Assembly (NCBI RefSeq): GCF_012769535.1
Contig: NZ_CP046565.1
Coordinates: forward strand, 944,501 to 1,008,500
DNA length: 64,000 nt
Direction of reading: 5' to 3'
DNA from: Methylococcus geothermalis
GTDB taxonomy: Bacteria; Pseudomonadota; Gammaproteobacteria; Methylococcales; Methylococcaceae
Numbering within the stretch: the first letter of the stretch is position 1; each line of letters opens with the position of its first letter. The notes under the pieces were generated by a model that saw only the letters and a program-made list of their open reading frames with translations, had not been told where the DNA came from and searched no databases. Below, in pieces: positions 38,635 through 50,953 of the stretch. Position numbers and translations under genes: made by a program.

Positions 38635-39698
38635 GAATCGCGATCGTAAACGGCGACCTTCAGGCGATCGAAACCTTGCGTTGCGTGGTCGAACCGGTCA
38701 CCGGCCTGGAGGTCTGCTGGACCGCCCTCGACGGGAAGGAAGCCGTGGCCCGCTGCGCCGCCGACAGACCGGACCTGATTCTCATGGCGATGCACCTGCC
38801 GGAGATGGACGGCGTCGAGGCCACGCGCCGCATCATGGGCAGCACCCCCTGCCCGGTCCTGGTGGTGACGGCGACGATCGCCGGTTCCTTCAGCCGGGTC
38901 TACGACGCCATCGCGGCCGGCGCGCTGGATGCGGTCGAGACGCCGCGACGGCTGGAGGACGGTCAGGCAATCGCCGGTGCAGACGAGCTATTGCGCAAGA
39001 TCGGAACGGTGGGGGCGCTGATGGCTCCACCGGCACAAGGGGTAACGCCGGGAAAGCGGGCGCCTCGACAGCCGCGGCCGTCGGACGGCGGAGAGGTGCC
39101 GGTCGTGGCGATCGGGTCTTCCACCGGAGGTCCCCAGGCGCTCGGCGTCGTCCTGTCGGGGCTTCCTGCGGACTTTCCCGCCGCCGTGCTGGTGGTGCAG
39201 CATTTGGACGCGCGTTTCGCCAGCAACCTGGCGCAAGGGCTGTCGCGCCAGACGCCGCTGGAGGTCAGGCTGCTGGAACGGCCGGAGCGGATCAGGCCGG
39301 CCACCGTCTTTCTGCCGGCTCGCGAGGCGCACATGGTGCTGGACGGACGGAGGCGGCTCCGCTACGTCGAAGCGCGGGACCAGGCCCACCACTGCCCATC
39401 GGTGGACCGGCTGTTCGAAAGCCTTGCCGCGCTCCCCGGCCTGGCCGGCTGCGGGGTTTTGCTGACGGGGATGGGCAGGGACGGTGCGGCCGGGCTTCTC
39501 GCCATGCGCCGGGCGGGCCTGATGACCATTGCCCAGGACGAGAGCACCAGCGTCATCTGGGGTATGCCGGGGGCTGCGGTCAGGCAAGAGGCGGCCGCCG
39601 CCGTCTTGCCTCTGGATCGGATCGCGCCCGCCGTGGTGCGGCACATACGTTCGTTAACGGAACCGGGACGAATGTCCCTGGGAGCATTTGATGAGTGA
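38631..39698 (+). CDS. CheB-type methylesterase with a defective receiver (WspF-like)
   Basis: A 355-residue receptor methylesterase. The C-terminal esterase is intact: IGSSTGGPQALG with the catalytic Ser, VVQHLDARF and LTGMGRDGAAG for the His and Asp. The receiver (residues 1-120) has LILMAMHLPEMDG where CheB has LILMD..MPxMDG, so the phospho-acceptor position is Ala53. The acidic pair after the first strand is also altered (VNGDLQ). It is therefore unlikely to be switched by phosphorylation. The TTG start overlaps the kinase stop by 4 bases, and the stop overlaps the next gene by 8. Confidence 0.9.
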   Translation: MRIAIVNGDLQAIETLRCVVEPVTGLEVCWTALDGKEAVARCAADRPDLILMAMHLPEMDGVEATRRIMGSTPCPVLVVTATIAGSFSRVYDAIAAGALDAVETPRRLEDGQAIAGADELLRKIGTVGALMAPPAQGVTPGKRAPRQPRPSDGGEVPVVAIGSSTGGPQALGVVLSGLPADFPAAVLVVQHLDARFASNLAQGLSRQTPLEVRLLERPERIRPATVFLPAREAHMVLDGRRRLRYVEARDQAHHCPSVDRLFESLAALPGLAGCGVLLTGMGRDGAAGLLAMRRAGLMTIAQDESTSVIWGMPGAAVRQEAAAAVLPLDRIAPAVVRHIRSLTEPGRMSLGAFDE

Positions 39699-40863
39699 AG
39701 AAAAGGGACGGGTGACGGCGCTCGCGGTCGCCCACCCCGTCGTCGTCCTGCTGATCGACGACCAGAAGATCATCGGCGAAGCCGTCCGCCGGCTGCTGAA
39801 GGACGAGACCGACATCGAGTTCCATTTCCTGAGTGATCCGACCCAGGCGCTGGCCGAGGCCGAGCGCGTCAGGCCCACCATCATTCTCCAGGACCTGGTG
39901 ATGCCGGAGGTGGACGGGCTCGATCTGGTGGTGCGGTTCCGGGAGCACCCGGCCTCCCGCGACATCCCGCTGATCGTGCTGTCGAGCAAGGAGGAGCCGA
40001 CGGTGAAGGCGGAAGCCTTCGCACGGGGGGCGAACGACTACCTGGTCAAGCTGCCCGACCGCATCGAGTTGATCGCGCGCCTGCGCTACCATTCCAATGC
40101 CTACATCGCCCAGTTGCAGCGCGACGAGGCCTACGGCGCGCTGGCGGCGGAACTGCACGAGGCGGCGAGCTACGTGCGCTCGCAACTGCCGGCGCCGATA
40201 CTTGCGGGGCCCATCCGCAGCGCTTGGGAGTTCGTGCCTTCCACCACGCTGGGAGGGGATTCCTTCGGCTATTTCGACGTCGATCCCGGCCATTTCGCAT
40301 TTTTCCTCCTGGACGTCTGCGGCCACGGCGTGGGGCCCGCCCTGCTTTCGGTATCGGCCATGGCGGCGATCAGCCAGCGTACCCTGCCGGAGGTCGATTT
40401 GCTGGATCCGGCATCGGTGCTTGGCGCGCTCAACGAAGCCTTCGCCATGGAAAAGCATAATCTGCTGTATTTCACCATCTGGTACGGGGTGTTCGACCGG
40501 GCCACCCGTACCGTGCGCTATGCCAGCGCCGGCCATCCGCCGGCGGTCGTCATCCCGGCAGGCGGCGCGCCCGTCGAGCTGCGGCAGCAGGCCATGCCCA
40601 TAGGCGTCATGGGCGACGCTTCGTTCCCGGCCGCGGCATTCCGCTTGCCGCCGGCTGCCACGGTTTATCTGTTCAGCGATGGGATTTACGAGGTCACGCG
40701 TCCCGGCGGCGAGGAGTTTACGTTCGGCGAGTTCATGGACCAACTGGCGTCGGTCGCTTCGTCCGGCGGCGGTCCGATGGAGATATTGGCGGCGATGCGC
40801 GACATTCAGAACAGCGCGGAATTCGAAGACGACGTCTCCGTTCTGGCGCTGAAATTCGATTGA
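39691..40863 (+). CDS. Receiver-PP2C (SpoIIE-type) phosphatase response regulator
   Basis: A 390-residue two-domain output protein. Residues 15-140 are a receiver with Asp68 in LQDLVMPEVDGL and acidic DD at 23-24. The sequence through KEEPTVKAEAFARGANDYLVK and the ARLRYHSNAYIAQLQRDEAY linker resembles the receiver of WspR. The C-terminus is a PP2C/SpoIIE phosphatase (TTLGGDSFGYFDVD, LLDVCGHGVGPALLS, FSDGIYEVT, DDVSVLAL). In the standard Wsp system this position holds a GGDEF cyclase. GGAG lies just before the ATG. It ends the operon. Confidence 0.9.
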   Translation: MSEEKGRVTALAVAHPVVVLLIDDQKIIGEAVRRLLKDETDIEFHFLSDPTQALAEAERVRPTIILQDLVMPEVDGLDLVVRFREHPASRDIPLIVLSSKEEPTVKAEAFARGANDYLVKLPDRIELIARLRYHSNAYIAQLQRDEAYGALAAELHEAASYVRSQLPAPILAGPIRSAWEFVPSTTLGGDSFGYFDVDPGHFAFFLLDVCGHGVGPALLSVSAMAAISQRTLPEVDLLDPASVLGALNEAFAMEKHNLLYFTIWYGVFDRATRTVRYASAGHPPAVVIPAGGAPVELRQQAMPIGVMGDASFPAAAFRLPPAATVYLFSDGIYEVTRPGGEEFTFGEFMDQLASVASSGGGPMEILAAMRDIQNSAEFEDDVSVLALKFD

Positions 40864-41198
40864 TCATCAAGGGCTCCGGAGCGGATTCGCCGCCCCGGCG
40901 CGCCGATGATCCTATGGCCGATCGGCGGGTAGGGGAAGCCATCTTTTCGGGTTCCGCCGGATGCGGCGCATCGCCTGCCGGCATCCATTGGCCCTAAGTA
41001 TAGCCATTCCGTGCGCAAAGCTCGTCGCCGGAAGTGTTCGAAATGGCCTGCGTCTCGATTTCGTCGCCGACTCCCTCTACACTTCCGAACCGAGCGCGCT
41101 GGGCCGCGCGAGTGCCATGTTTCTCCCACTGCAGCCGTTGCGCATGTCCTTCAACCGTGCTGCCATCGACGCATTTCATCAAGGAACGGGGTCTCAAG
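40864..41198. other. 335-base intergenic region after the chemosensory operon
   Basis: GC-rich sequence with no supported gene. There is an imperfect inverted repeat around 40870-40920 (GCCGCCCCGGCGCGCC, GATCGGCGGG) but no T-run, so a terminator is not claimed. The following solute-binding protein is preceded by AAGGA, about 12 bases upstream of its ATG. Confidence 0.4.
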
Positions 41199-41938
41199 AT
41201 GTCCAAACTGCCGAAGCTGAGCCTGGCCGCCATGCTGTTGTTCTTTGCCTTGGCCGCCAGGGCCGAGCAATTGCGCGTGGTGGCGGACGAGTGGCCACCG
41301 TATGTCGACCCGAGCGCCGCGGGCGGCGGCCTGGCCATCGATCTGGTGTCCGCCGTGTTTTCGCGCGCCGGCTACACCACGCAACTCACGGTGGACGACT
41401 GGTCGCGCGACCTCGAGGGGGCCAGCATCGGCGTCTACGACGTGGTCGCGAACATCTGGTACACCGACGAACGCGCCCAGTATCTCGATTACAGCGATCC
41501 TTACCTGGTCAACGATGTCCGCTTCGTCAAGCGCAAAGGGACCGACATCGAGTTCGAGGATTACGGCGACATCCGGGGTCTGCGGATCGGCATGGTGAAG
41601 AACTACGGCTATCCTTCCGGATTTCTCCGTGCCGGCGGCTTGCTGAAGATCGCCAACGACACCCTGGTCGAGGCGCTGACCGAACTGGTGGAGGGCCAGT
41701 GCGACCTGGTGATCGACGATAAGTACGTGCTGGAGTACACGGCGAAGAAGTACCTGCCCGAAAGCGAGAACCGCCTCGAATTCCTGCCGCGGCCGGTCGG
41801 GCTGGAGCAGCTCCACATCGCCGTCAGCAAGGCCAATCCCCATCACGCCCGGATCGTCGACGATTTCAATCGGACTCTCAAGGCGATGAAGAACGACGGC
41901 ACCTACGGCCGCATTCTGGATGCCCACCATTACCGGCC

Positions 41939-41942
<4 letters not shown>
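41199..41942 (+). CDS. Periplasmic solute-binding protein, SBP_bac_3 family
   Basis: A 247-residue exported protein. A signal peptide (LSLAAMLLFFALAARA) precedes EQLRVVADEWPPYVDPS, the opening of family 3 extracellular binding proteins (amino-acid type). YTDERAQYLDYSDPYL and the later LVEALTELVEGQCDLVIDD are typical. No transporter genes accompany it. As it lies directly after a receptorless chemosensory operon, it could be a ligand-binding partner, but that is speculative. Its 3' end overlaps the convergent peroxidase gene by 4 bases. Confidence 0.88.
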
Positions 41943-42433
<491 letters not shown>

Positions 42434-42467
42434 GTCGTGTCCTTCCTGTTGGGAGGGCGGGGCGCTG

Positions 42468-43820
42468 TCAGGTGACGACCACGCGGTTGCGCCCGCCCGA
42501 TTTCGCGGTGTAAAGCGCCTTGTCGGCACGGTCGACCAAGGCGGTGTCGTCTTCCACGTCGGTGTCCGGATACGCCGTCGCTCCGATGCTGACGGTCGCG
42601 CGTATCGCCTGGTCGCCATCCATCAGTACCAGATCCTCCACCATGTGGCGCAACCGCTCGCTGACATATTCGAGGTCGTGCAGTGACGCGGCGGGCAGGA
42701 CTGCGATGAATTCCTCGCCGCCGTAGCGGATCAGGACGTCGCCCTCCCGCAGCACGGAGCGCGCGGTCTTGGCGACGCGGGCGAGGACCCGGTCGCCGGC
42801 CAGATGGCCGTAGGTGTCGTTGATCCGTTTGAAATAGTCGATGTCGAACATCAGGATGCCGAGCGGGAGGTTCAGCCGAACCGCCCGCTGGAACTCCTCG
42901 CGCAGCCGGGCCATCCCGAACCGCCGGTTGTACGCACCGGTGAGGGGATCGAGCGCCGCCAGCGTCTGCAATCGGTGGTACAAGAGCGCATTGTGCAATG
43001 CCAGCGCGAGACCTCTCTCGAAGACGTCCAGGCGATTGCGGTCTTCGGCACTGAAGCCTTGGCCGCTGGCCAGCACCACCGCCCCGAGGACGACCTCCTT
43101 GTGCAGCACGGGGTCGATGACGACTTCCCTCGGCCGGAACTGCGCCAGCATCCCGTCCACCACCAGGTCCTCGGGCAGCTTCACCATGTGGCGGCGCTCA
43201 GTGCGCAGGGCGCTGCGGACGCGGTCGTTGTTCGCCAGCAGGTGAGCGCTGCCGATGCCCTGGGATGCGGCAACCCGGATTTCGCCATCCGCCTCGATCA
43301 GGATCGCCCCGCCGTCCGCGCCGGTGTGCTGCAGCAAGAGCGCCAAGGCCTGCTCGGTCAGCTGATGCACGTCGAGCTCGCTGACCAGCATCTCTGTAAA
43401 GGTACGCACGGCCGTTTCGGTTTCGATCGAAAGCGCCAGCGCCTCGATCAACTGGTTGAATGCCCGGGTGCTGTCGCCGATTTCGTCGTCGGAATCGACC
43501 TGGATGGCACAATGGTCCGGGGTGCATTTTTCGGCGGACTCGCCGTGCGCCATGCCTTTCAGCCGGCTTGTGACGAAACTCATCCGTTCCGCCAGCAGAC
43601 GCAGCCGTTCGCCGACGACCGAACGCGCCAGCGCGATGTTCATCGCGCCCACGGCGAATCCGGCGGCAATGCAGGCGGCGAAGAACCAGGGCGTCAGGAC
43701 GAAGGGGGAAGGAATCCCCAGACTCAGTGCGAAGAACGGAAAAATCAGCCCGATCAACAGGCCGAAGCCGATCATCCAGATCGACAGGTCGACGAAGACT
43801 TTGCGGGTCAGTCGGAGCAT
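42468..43820 (-). CDS. Membrane-anchored GAF-GGDEF diguanylate cyclase
   Basis: A 450-residue enzyme predicted to make cyclic di-GMP. Two hydrophobic segments lie at about 12-35 and 42-62, followed by a HAMP-like linker, a GAF-like domain (about 145-290) and a GGDEF domain whose active site reads RYGGEEF. An inhibitory RxxD site (REGD) lies five residues upstream, so product feedback is expected. It is close to the Wsp-like operon that lacks its own cyclase, which makes it a candidate partner. The start gives the first membrane helix at once. Confidence 0.92.
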   Translation of the reverse strand: MLRLTRKVFVDLSIWMIGFGLLIGLIFPFFALSLGIPSPFVLTPWFFAACIAAGFAVGAMNIALARSVVGERLRLLAERMSFVTSRLKGMAHGESAEKCTPDHCAIQVDSDDEIGDSTRAFNQLIEALALSIETETAVRTFTEMLVSELDVHQLTEQALALLLQHTGADGGAILIEADGEIRVAASQGIGSAHLLANNDRVRSALRTERRHMVKLPEDLVVDGMLAQFRPREVVIDPVLHKEVVLGAVVLASGQGFSAEDRNRLDVFERGLALALHNALLYHRLQTLAALDPLTGAYNRRFGMARLREEFQRAVRLNLPLGILMFDIDYFKRINDTYGHLAGDRVLARVAKTARSVLREGDVLIRYGGEEFIAVLPAASLHDLEYVSERLRHMVEDLVLMDGDQAIRATVSIGATAYPDTDVEDDTALVDRADKALYTAKSGGRNRVVVT

Positions 43821-43957
43821 CGGGGCGTTCCAAGGTTGCTGGTGGTGGCTGGAAACCGGGCCGGTTTGCCGACAGTCCTGAGTTTAGCCGGCTTTGCATC
43901 CGCCTGACAGGGTGGCGCGGGTTGACCCGGACAGGTCTTGTCCAGTAGCTTGGGGCC

Positions 43958-44502
43958 ATGAAAATCATCGCAGTGATTTCGCAGAAAGGCGGAGCCGGCA
44001 AGACCACGCTGGCCATCAACCTGGCCGTTGCGGCGGCGCTGGCGGGAAGCGGCGGCGTCACGCTGGTCGATCTGGACCCCCAGGCCAGCGCCAGCGTCTG
44101 GGGCGACAACCGGGAGTCTTCCATGCCGCGGGTCGAGGCCGCCCAGGCGAACCGCCTGCAGCAATGCCTGGACCGAGCCCGTGCCGACGGCGGGGGGTTC
44201 ACGGTGATCGACACGGCGCCGCATTCGGAGACCGCAGCGCTGGCCGCGGCGCGCTTCGCCGATCTGATCCTCATTCCCTGCCGGCCCGCGGTGCTCGATC
44301 TGCATGCGATCGGCACCACGATCGACCTCGCCCGGCTGGCCGGGACGCCCGCGCGGTGGTGCTGAACTCGATTCCGTCGCGCGGCTCGCTGGCGGACGAG
44401 GCGGCGGAGGCGGTCGCCGGCTACGAGGTTCCGCTGGCCCCGGTGCGCATCGTGCAGCGCGCGGCTTATGTGCACCGGCGATCGGCCGCGTTTGCCGGCT
44501 GA
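43958..44502 (+). pseudogene. ParA-like ATPase, frameshifted
   Basis: The N-terminal 135 codons encode a ParA/MinD-type ATPase (ISQKGGAGKTTLAINLAVA, the deviant Walker A; LVDLDPQASASVW; VIDTAPHSE). Near 44350 the frame ends after TPAR, but AVVLNSIPSRGSLADEAAEAV, the expected continuation, follows in the next frame to 44502. A one-base change therefore splits the gene, and the C-terminus is also short for the family. No parB or replicon genes are nearby, so it probably belongs to a class of orphan chromosomal ParA proteins and is likely inactive. Confidence 0.8.
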
Positions 44503-45207
44503 CGGTCCATGGGGCGGTGTATGGCGTGACCTATACGGTGGTTTTTCCCTGGGCCCTGGTGCGTTGAGGGACAAGCTCAAGCCGCCGAGACCGCGCGGAC
44601 GCGACGGCGCAGCAGAACGATCGCTCTGAATCCGAGCAGCACGGTGAGCAAGGTTGCGAACCTCAGGGGGTCGGAGATGTCCTTCTTCACCAGCCACAGG
44701 TAGTGGATCACCCCGCCGGCGGCCGAGACGTAGACCAGCCGGTGCAGGCGCTGCCAGCGCTTGCCGCCGAGCCGGCGCATCATCGCATCGGTCGACGTGA
44801 CCGCCAGCGGAATCAGCAGTACGAAGGACGGAAATCCGACGGTGATGAACGGCCGTTTCGCGATGTCCTTCAGTATCGCCGGCCAGTCGAAGAACTGGTC
44901 CAGCACCAGGTAGCCGGTGAAATGCAGCGTGCCGTAGAAGAACGCGAACAGGCCCAGCATCCTCCGCAGACGTACCAGCCAAGGCTGCCGCAGGAGGATG
45001 CGCAACGGCGTGACAGCGAGGGTGATGAGCAAAAAGCTCAAGGTCCAGTAGCCCGTCGTCCGGATGATCTTTTCGATGGGATTTGCTCCCAGCGTGCCGA
45101 GCACGGCGCCGGTGGACAGCTTGGCCAAAGGAATCAGGGCCGCGAGAAACACGGCGGCCTTCGCGGCCCTCAGCGCGTTCGCTCCGGGCCGCGGGCGTTT
45201 CGTTCCG

Positions 45208-46140
<933 letters not shown>

Positions 46141-46257
46141 GGAAGTCTCCCGCCTCAGGCGATGCGTCGCGGCGTCTTGCTTGCCGATGATGGTACTGCA
46201 TGTCGCGCCATCGCTGTAGCATGCCGGCCATCGCCGGGTGAACGGCAGGGCGGCGGG

Positions 46258-47616
46258 TCAATCCAGGCGAATGATGCCCGGCGCTAGGCCATCGGCATAC
46301 CGCTGCCACATCGCCTGGTAAAGCGCTTCCAGGTTGCGCGTATAGCGAGGGGTGTCGAATAGCGGCGTGGTGAGCCGGTTCGCCATCAGCCTGGCGTTCA
46401 CGCGGGCCAGGCGCTCCGGCTGGGTTGCCAGTTCCAGGGCCAGGTCATGGTAGTCCCCGAGCTCCGTGGTGATCAATTCGGGCAGGCCGATGGCGGAGAG
46501 CAGGCTGCCCGCAACCCGCGAGGGAAAGGTCTCGCCCATGCAGGTGACGATCGGGACGCCGGCCCACAAGGCGTCGCTGGCCGAGGTGTGGGCGTTGTAG
46601 GGCCAGGTGTCGACCATCAGATCGGCCAGTTGCAATCGGCCCAGGTGCTCGATCTGCGGCTTTTCGTCGGCAAACACCAGGCGTGCCGGAGCGATGCCGC
46701 GCCGCAGCGCCTCGCGTTCGAGGTTGGCTTCCGCCGACGGATTTTTCAACAGCCACAGCACGCTGCCGGGGACGGCCGCCAGCAGCCGGCACCAGATGTC
46801 GAAAACCACGGGGGTGATCTTGTAGGCCTGGTTGAAGCAGCAGAACACGAAACCTCGTTCCGGCAGTCCGGCGTCCTTGCGGCTGGGTTTTTCGCCGACC
46901 GCGCCCCGGCAGCCGTGGGGTTGGTAGCTGTCCGGCAGGTAGGCGAAGGCTTCGCTGTAGTGCTCCGCGCTTTCCTGTGGCGTCAGCACCGGGTCGGTCA
47001 CGATGTAATCGGCGAAATCGCCGCCGAGTGTGCCGGGATAGCCGAGATAGTTGACCTGAATCGGTGCGGGACGGAAGGTCAGGATCATGGTGCGGCTGGC
47101 ACGGGTGTAACCTTTCAGGTCAACCAGGATATCGATGCCGTCGCGGTGAATGAGACTCGCCGCGTCTTCGTTCGTCAAGGCCTCGATGTCGGTGAAGCGG
47201 TCGAAGGTGCGCTCCAGCCGTTGCCGCATCCCCTTGCCGTCGTCGGGTCCATAGGAGTAGGCGAAGATTTCGAACCGCGCCCGGTCGTGCAGCTCCAGCA
47301 TTTCGACCAGCAGGAAGGCGGTCGCGTGTTCATGGAAGTCCGAGGAGAGATAACCGATGCGAAGCTTCATCCGGCCGGAAGGCGTAAATTCGAAGTTTCT
47401 GGCCTGCCGCTGCTCTTCGCTGGCGGCAATCCGGTCCCGCAGCCAAAGTTCGGAACATTGCCGCTGCTCCCCGGCGCTCATCTCCGGGAACGACAGCAAG
47501 GAAAACGGCGCCAGTTTTCCGGAAACCCCCCGGGCGAGCAGGTCGCGCATTGCCTGGACCCAGGTGTCCTGATAGCTCCAGTCGCAGACGAGCTGACTGA
47601 GGGCGTGCATGTTCAT
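46258..47616 (-). CDS. GT41 (OGT/SPINDLY-type) glycosyltransferase without TPRs
   Basis: A 452-residue protein with the O-GlcNAc-transferase-like catalytic region (LRIGYLSSDFHEHATAFLL; VDLKGYTRASRTMI; VNYLGYPGTLGG; CCFNQAYKITPVVFDIW; DLMVDTWPYNAHTSASDALW; FPSRVAGSLLSAIGLPELI). Bacterial members usually carry many N-terminal TPR repeats; this one has only a short helical segment before the catalytic domain. The acceptor is unknown; candidates include proteins or small molecules. The ATG at MNMHALSQLV was chosen, and the upstream frame is low-complexity. Confidence 0.88.
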   Translation of the reverse strand: MNMHALSQLVCDWSYQDTWVQAMRDLLARGVSGKLAPFSLLSFPEMSAGEQRQCSELWLRDRIAASEEQRQARNFEFTPSGRMKLRIGYLSSDFHEHATAFLLVEMLELHDRARFEIFAYSYGPDDGKGMRQRLERTFDRFTDIEALTNEDAASLIHRDGIDILVDLKGYTRASRTMILTFRPAPIQVNYLGYPGTLGGDFADYIVTDPVLTPQESAEHYSEAFAYLPDSYQPHGCRGAVGEKPSRKDAGLPERGFVFCCFNQAYKITPVVFDIWCRLLAAVPGSVLWLLKNPSAEANLEREALRRGIAPARLVFADEKPQIEHLGRLQLADLMVDTWPYNAHTSASDALWAGVPIVTCMGETFPSRVAGSLLSAIGLPELITTELGDYHDLALELATQPERLARVNARLMANRLTTPLFDTPRYTRNLEALYQAMWQRYADGLAPGIIRLD

Positions 47617-47727
47617 CGGCGGTTCGCTTGGGGTCCGTGTCGGAGGGGGCGGGCATCGAAAGCATGCGGCGAGAGGCTTCTGACCAAGGGTCCTATGGGA
47701 ACACAAGACGGCCGGCCATGCACGCGT

Positions 47728-48141
47728 TCATTTCCGTGCTCCGTCCGTGTCCCAGGCTTGGCGGAATGAGGAAAACGCGTCGGAAAAGCCTTGCCTGATG
47801 TGGCCCCAAGCGTCCTTCGAGCCGTTCTTGAGGCGGTCCGCCTGGGTGGATGCCTGATCCAGCGCTTCCTTCGATGTGTCCCGCGCGGCCCGGTCGACCT
47901 GCGCCCATTGTTCGCTGGTTCGGGATTTCAGCTCGTTGAATCCTGATTTCATCGAATCGGCGGCTTCGCTCCCCTTCCGGGAGGAATAGTCGCCGATGGA
48001 CTGGGCGGTCTCCTTCATTTCGCGTCCGATGCGTTCGATCGACGGGGGCTCGCCGGAGTTGTCAGCGCCAAGGCTGGGAGAGGCCGGCTGCAGGAACAGG
48101 ACCGCAACAACGAGGTAGGGAAGATGGGCGCTGGTTTTCAT
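47728..48141 (-). CDS. Exported helical protein, function unknown
   Basis: A 137-residue protein with a signal peptide (HLPYLVVAVLFLQPASPSLG). The mature chain is almost entirely charged amphipathic helix (REMKETAQSIGDYSSRKG; GFNELKSRTSEQWAQVDRAA; DQASTQADRLKNGSKDAW), reminiscent of late-embryogenesis-like or coiled-coil stress proteins. It lies 36 bases downstream of a cation antiporter gene on the same strand. Function is not inferred. Confidence 0.75.
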   Translation of the reverse strand: MKTSAHLPYLVVAVLFLQPASPSLGADNSGEPPSIERIGREMKETAQSIGDYSSRKGSEAADSMKSGFNELKSRTSEQWAQVDRAARDTSKEALDQASTQADRLKNGSKDAWGHIRQGFSDAFSSFRQAWDTDGARK

Positions 48142-48177
48142 AAAAGCTGGCTCCTCATGGCATACGGCGCCGGATCG

Positions 48178-49353
48178 TCATGCCGGCAAGCCGAGTTTTG
48201 TACGTAGCTTGTTGGCCAGGATGGGGAAGGCCAGTACCGAGATCATGCCTGCACTGACCAGGACGGCCGCACGTTCGGGGGACATGAGGCCCGCTGACAA
48301 GGCAATTTCGGTGATCACGACGATCAGGGGCAATCCCGTCGCGGAATAGAGGATGAAGGGGATGGCATCCGCGGGCGACAGGCTGCGGCGATAGACGAAC
48401 AAGGAAACGCTCCGGACCAGGATCAGCAATGCCAGCAGGATGATGATCTGGACCGGCACGAGGGGGCTTGCCCAGAGCGCGCCGAGATCGAACCGTATGC
48501 CGGCCGTGACGAAGAAGATGGGAACGAGAAAGCCGTATCCGATGGCGTCGAGCTTGGATCGCAGCGCCTCGCCGCCGGGTCCTTTGCTGGCGAGGCCCAC
48601 GACCATGCCCGAGGCCAGCGCGCCCATGACGATGTCCAGCCCGAATTTGCCGGCGAGCAGGATCAGCAGCGCTTGCAGGGCAATGCAGATGCGTACGGGA
48701 AATTGGCCGCTGCGCTGCATGGAGCGGGCGAGGCGGTCGACCACCTTCGAGGATCGGACCCGGATGGCAAGGTAGGCTGCGGCGAGGGTGATCGCCACGA
48801 AGGAAAGCACGAACAGGGTGTGGAGGACATTGCTGTCGTTCGGAATCGCCAGGAAGGACAGCAGAAACATCGGACCGAGCTCGCCGATCGCGCCCGAAGC
48901 CACCACGTACTTGCCGAATTCGGTATCGATGTCTCCACAGTCGCGCAGGATGGGCACGAGTATGCCCAGCGCAGTGGTGGTCAATGCCGCGGCAGCCAGC
49001 AGCAGTGGCAGGCGGATCAGCCCCATCGCCTGGAACAGGAGCACGCAGAGAATCGCAACCCCGAAGGACAGCGCCCAGCCGAGCGCCCCCATCGCCAGTG
49101 GCCGTTTTCCGATTTTCCCGAGATCGATCTCCATGCCGACCTGGAAGATCAGAAAGGTCAAGCCCAGATGGGCCAGGGCGTCGACTACCAGGGACGGTTC
49201 CGCCAGGTGCAGCACCTGGGGTCCAGCGATGATGCCCAGAAGTATCTCCGCTACGACGATGGGCATCCGAAAGTTCTTGGGCAACTCCGCCAGCATGGGC
49301 GCGAGCATCGCGATGAGTGCAATCAACAAAAGGTCGGTCCGGAAGCTTTCCAC
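48178..49353 (-). CDS. CPA2-family (Kef-type) monovalent cation/proton antiporter
   Basis: A 391-residue membrane protein with about 12 hydrophobic segments and CPA2 motifs (VVAEILLGIIAGPQVLHL; LTFLIFQVGMEIDL; ALTTTALGILVPIL; VGLASKGPGGEALRSKLD). No RCK/TrkA-N domain follows, so it is the transport domain alone. It would exchange Na+ or K+ for protons. It starts with GTG, supported by AGGAGGAAAAGG immediately upstream. Confidence 0.9.
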   Translation of the reverse strand: MESFRTDLLLIALIAMLAPMLAELPKNFRMPIVVAEILLGIIAGPQVLHLAEPSLVVDALAHLGLTFLIFQVGMEIDLGKIGKRPLAMGALGWALSFGVAILCVLLFQAMGLIRLPLLLAAAALTTTALGILVPILRDCGDIDTEFGKYVVASGAIGELGPMFLLSFLAIPNDSNVLHTLFVLSFVAITLAAAYLAIRVRSSKVVDRLARSMQRSGQFPVRICIALQALLILLAGKFGLDIVMGALASGMVVGLASKGPGGEALRSKLDAIGYGFLVPIFFVTAGIRFDLGALWASPLVPVQIIILLALLILVRSVSLFVYRRSLSPADAIPFILYSATGLPLIVVITEIALSAGLMSPERAAVLVSAGMISVLAFPILANKLRTKLGLPA

Positions 49354-49623
49354 CCTTTTCCTCCTGGTATCTCGTTCCGCTGGTCAAGACAGGCCGCGGC
49401 GTCCGTCGCCGGACGACATCCGTAAGCGTTCGAATGGGCGCGGCAGTCTGTAACCCTAACCGATGAAGTCCAGTGTGCGCAAAAGGAATGTTAAGATCAC
49501 GCCAAGTGTGTCCGGTTCCCGGACGAGATGCAGTCATCGCATGGCGGGCGATACGCCGAGCGATTTTCGAGGCCGGGCGCCGACAACCGATTCTGAAATT
49601 GCTATCCGAAAAATGGATTTCTT

Positions 49624-50913
<1,290 letters not shown>

Positions 50914-50953
50914 GGAAAGGCCCCGCGGCGCTCGCCGAAGGGCCTGGGAGGCT

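Noticed and set aside
50914-50953. Hairpin (AGGCCCCGCGGCGCTCGCCGAAGGGCCT) between gltA and htpG as a terminator
   Set aside because: The stem is imperfect and no T-run follows on either strand, so only a possible structure can be stated.
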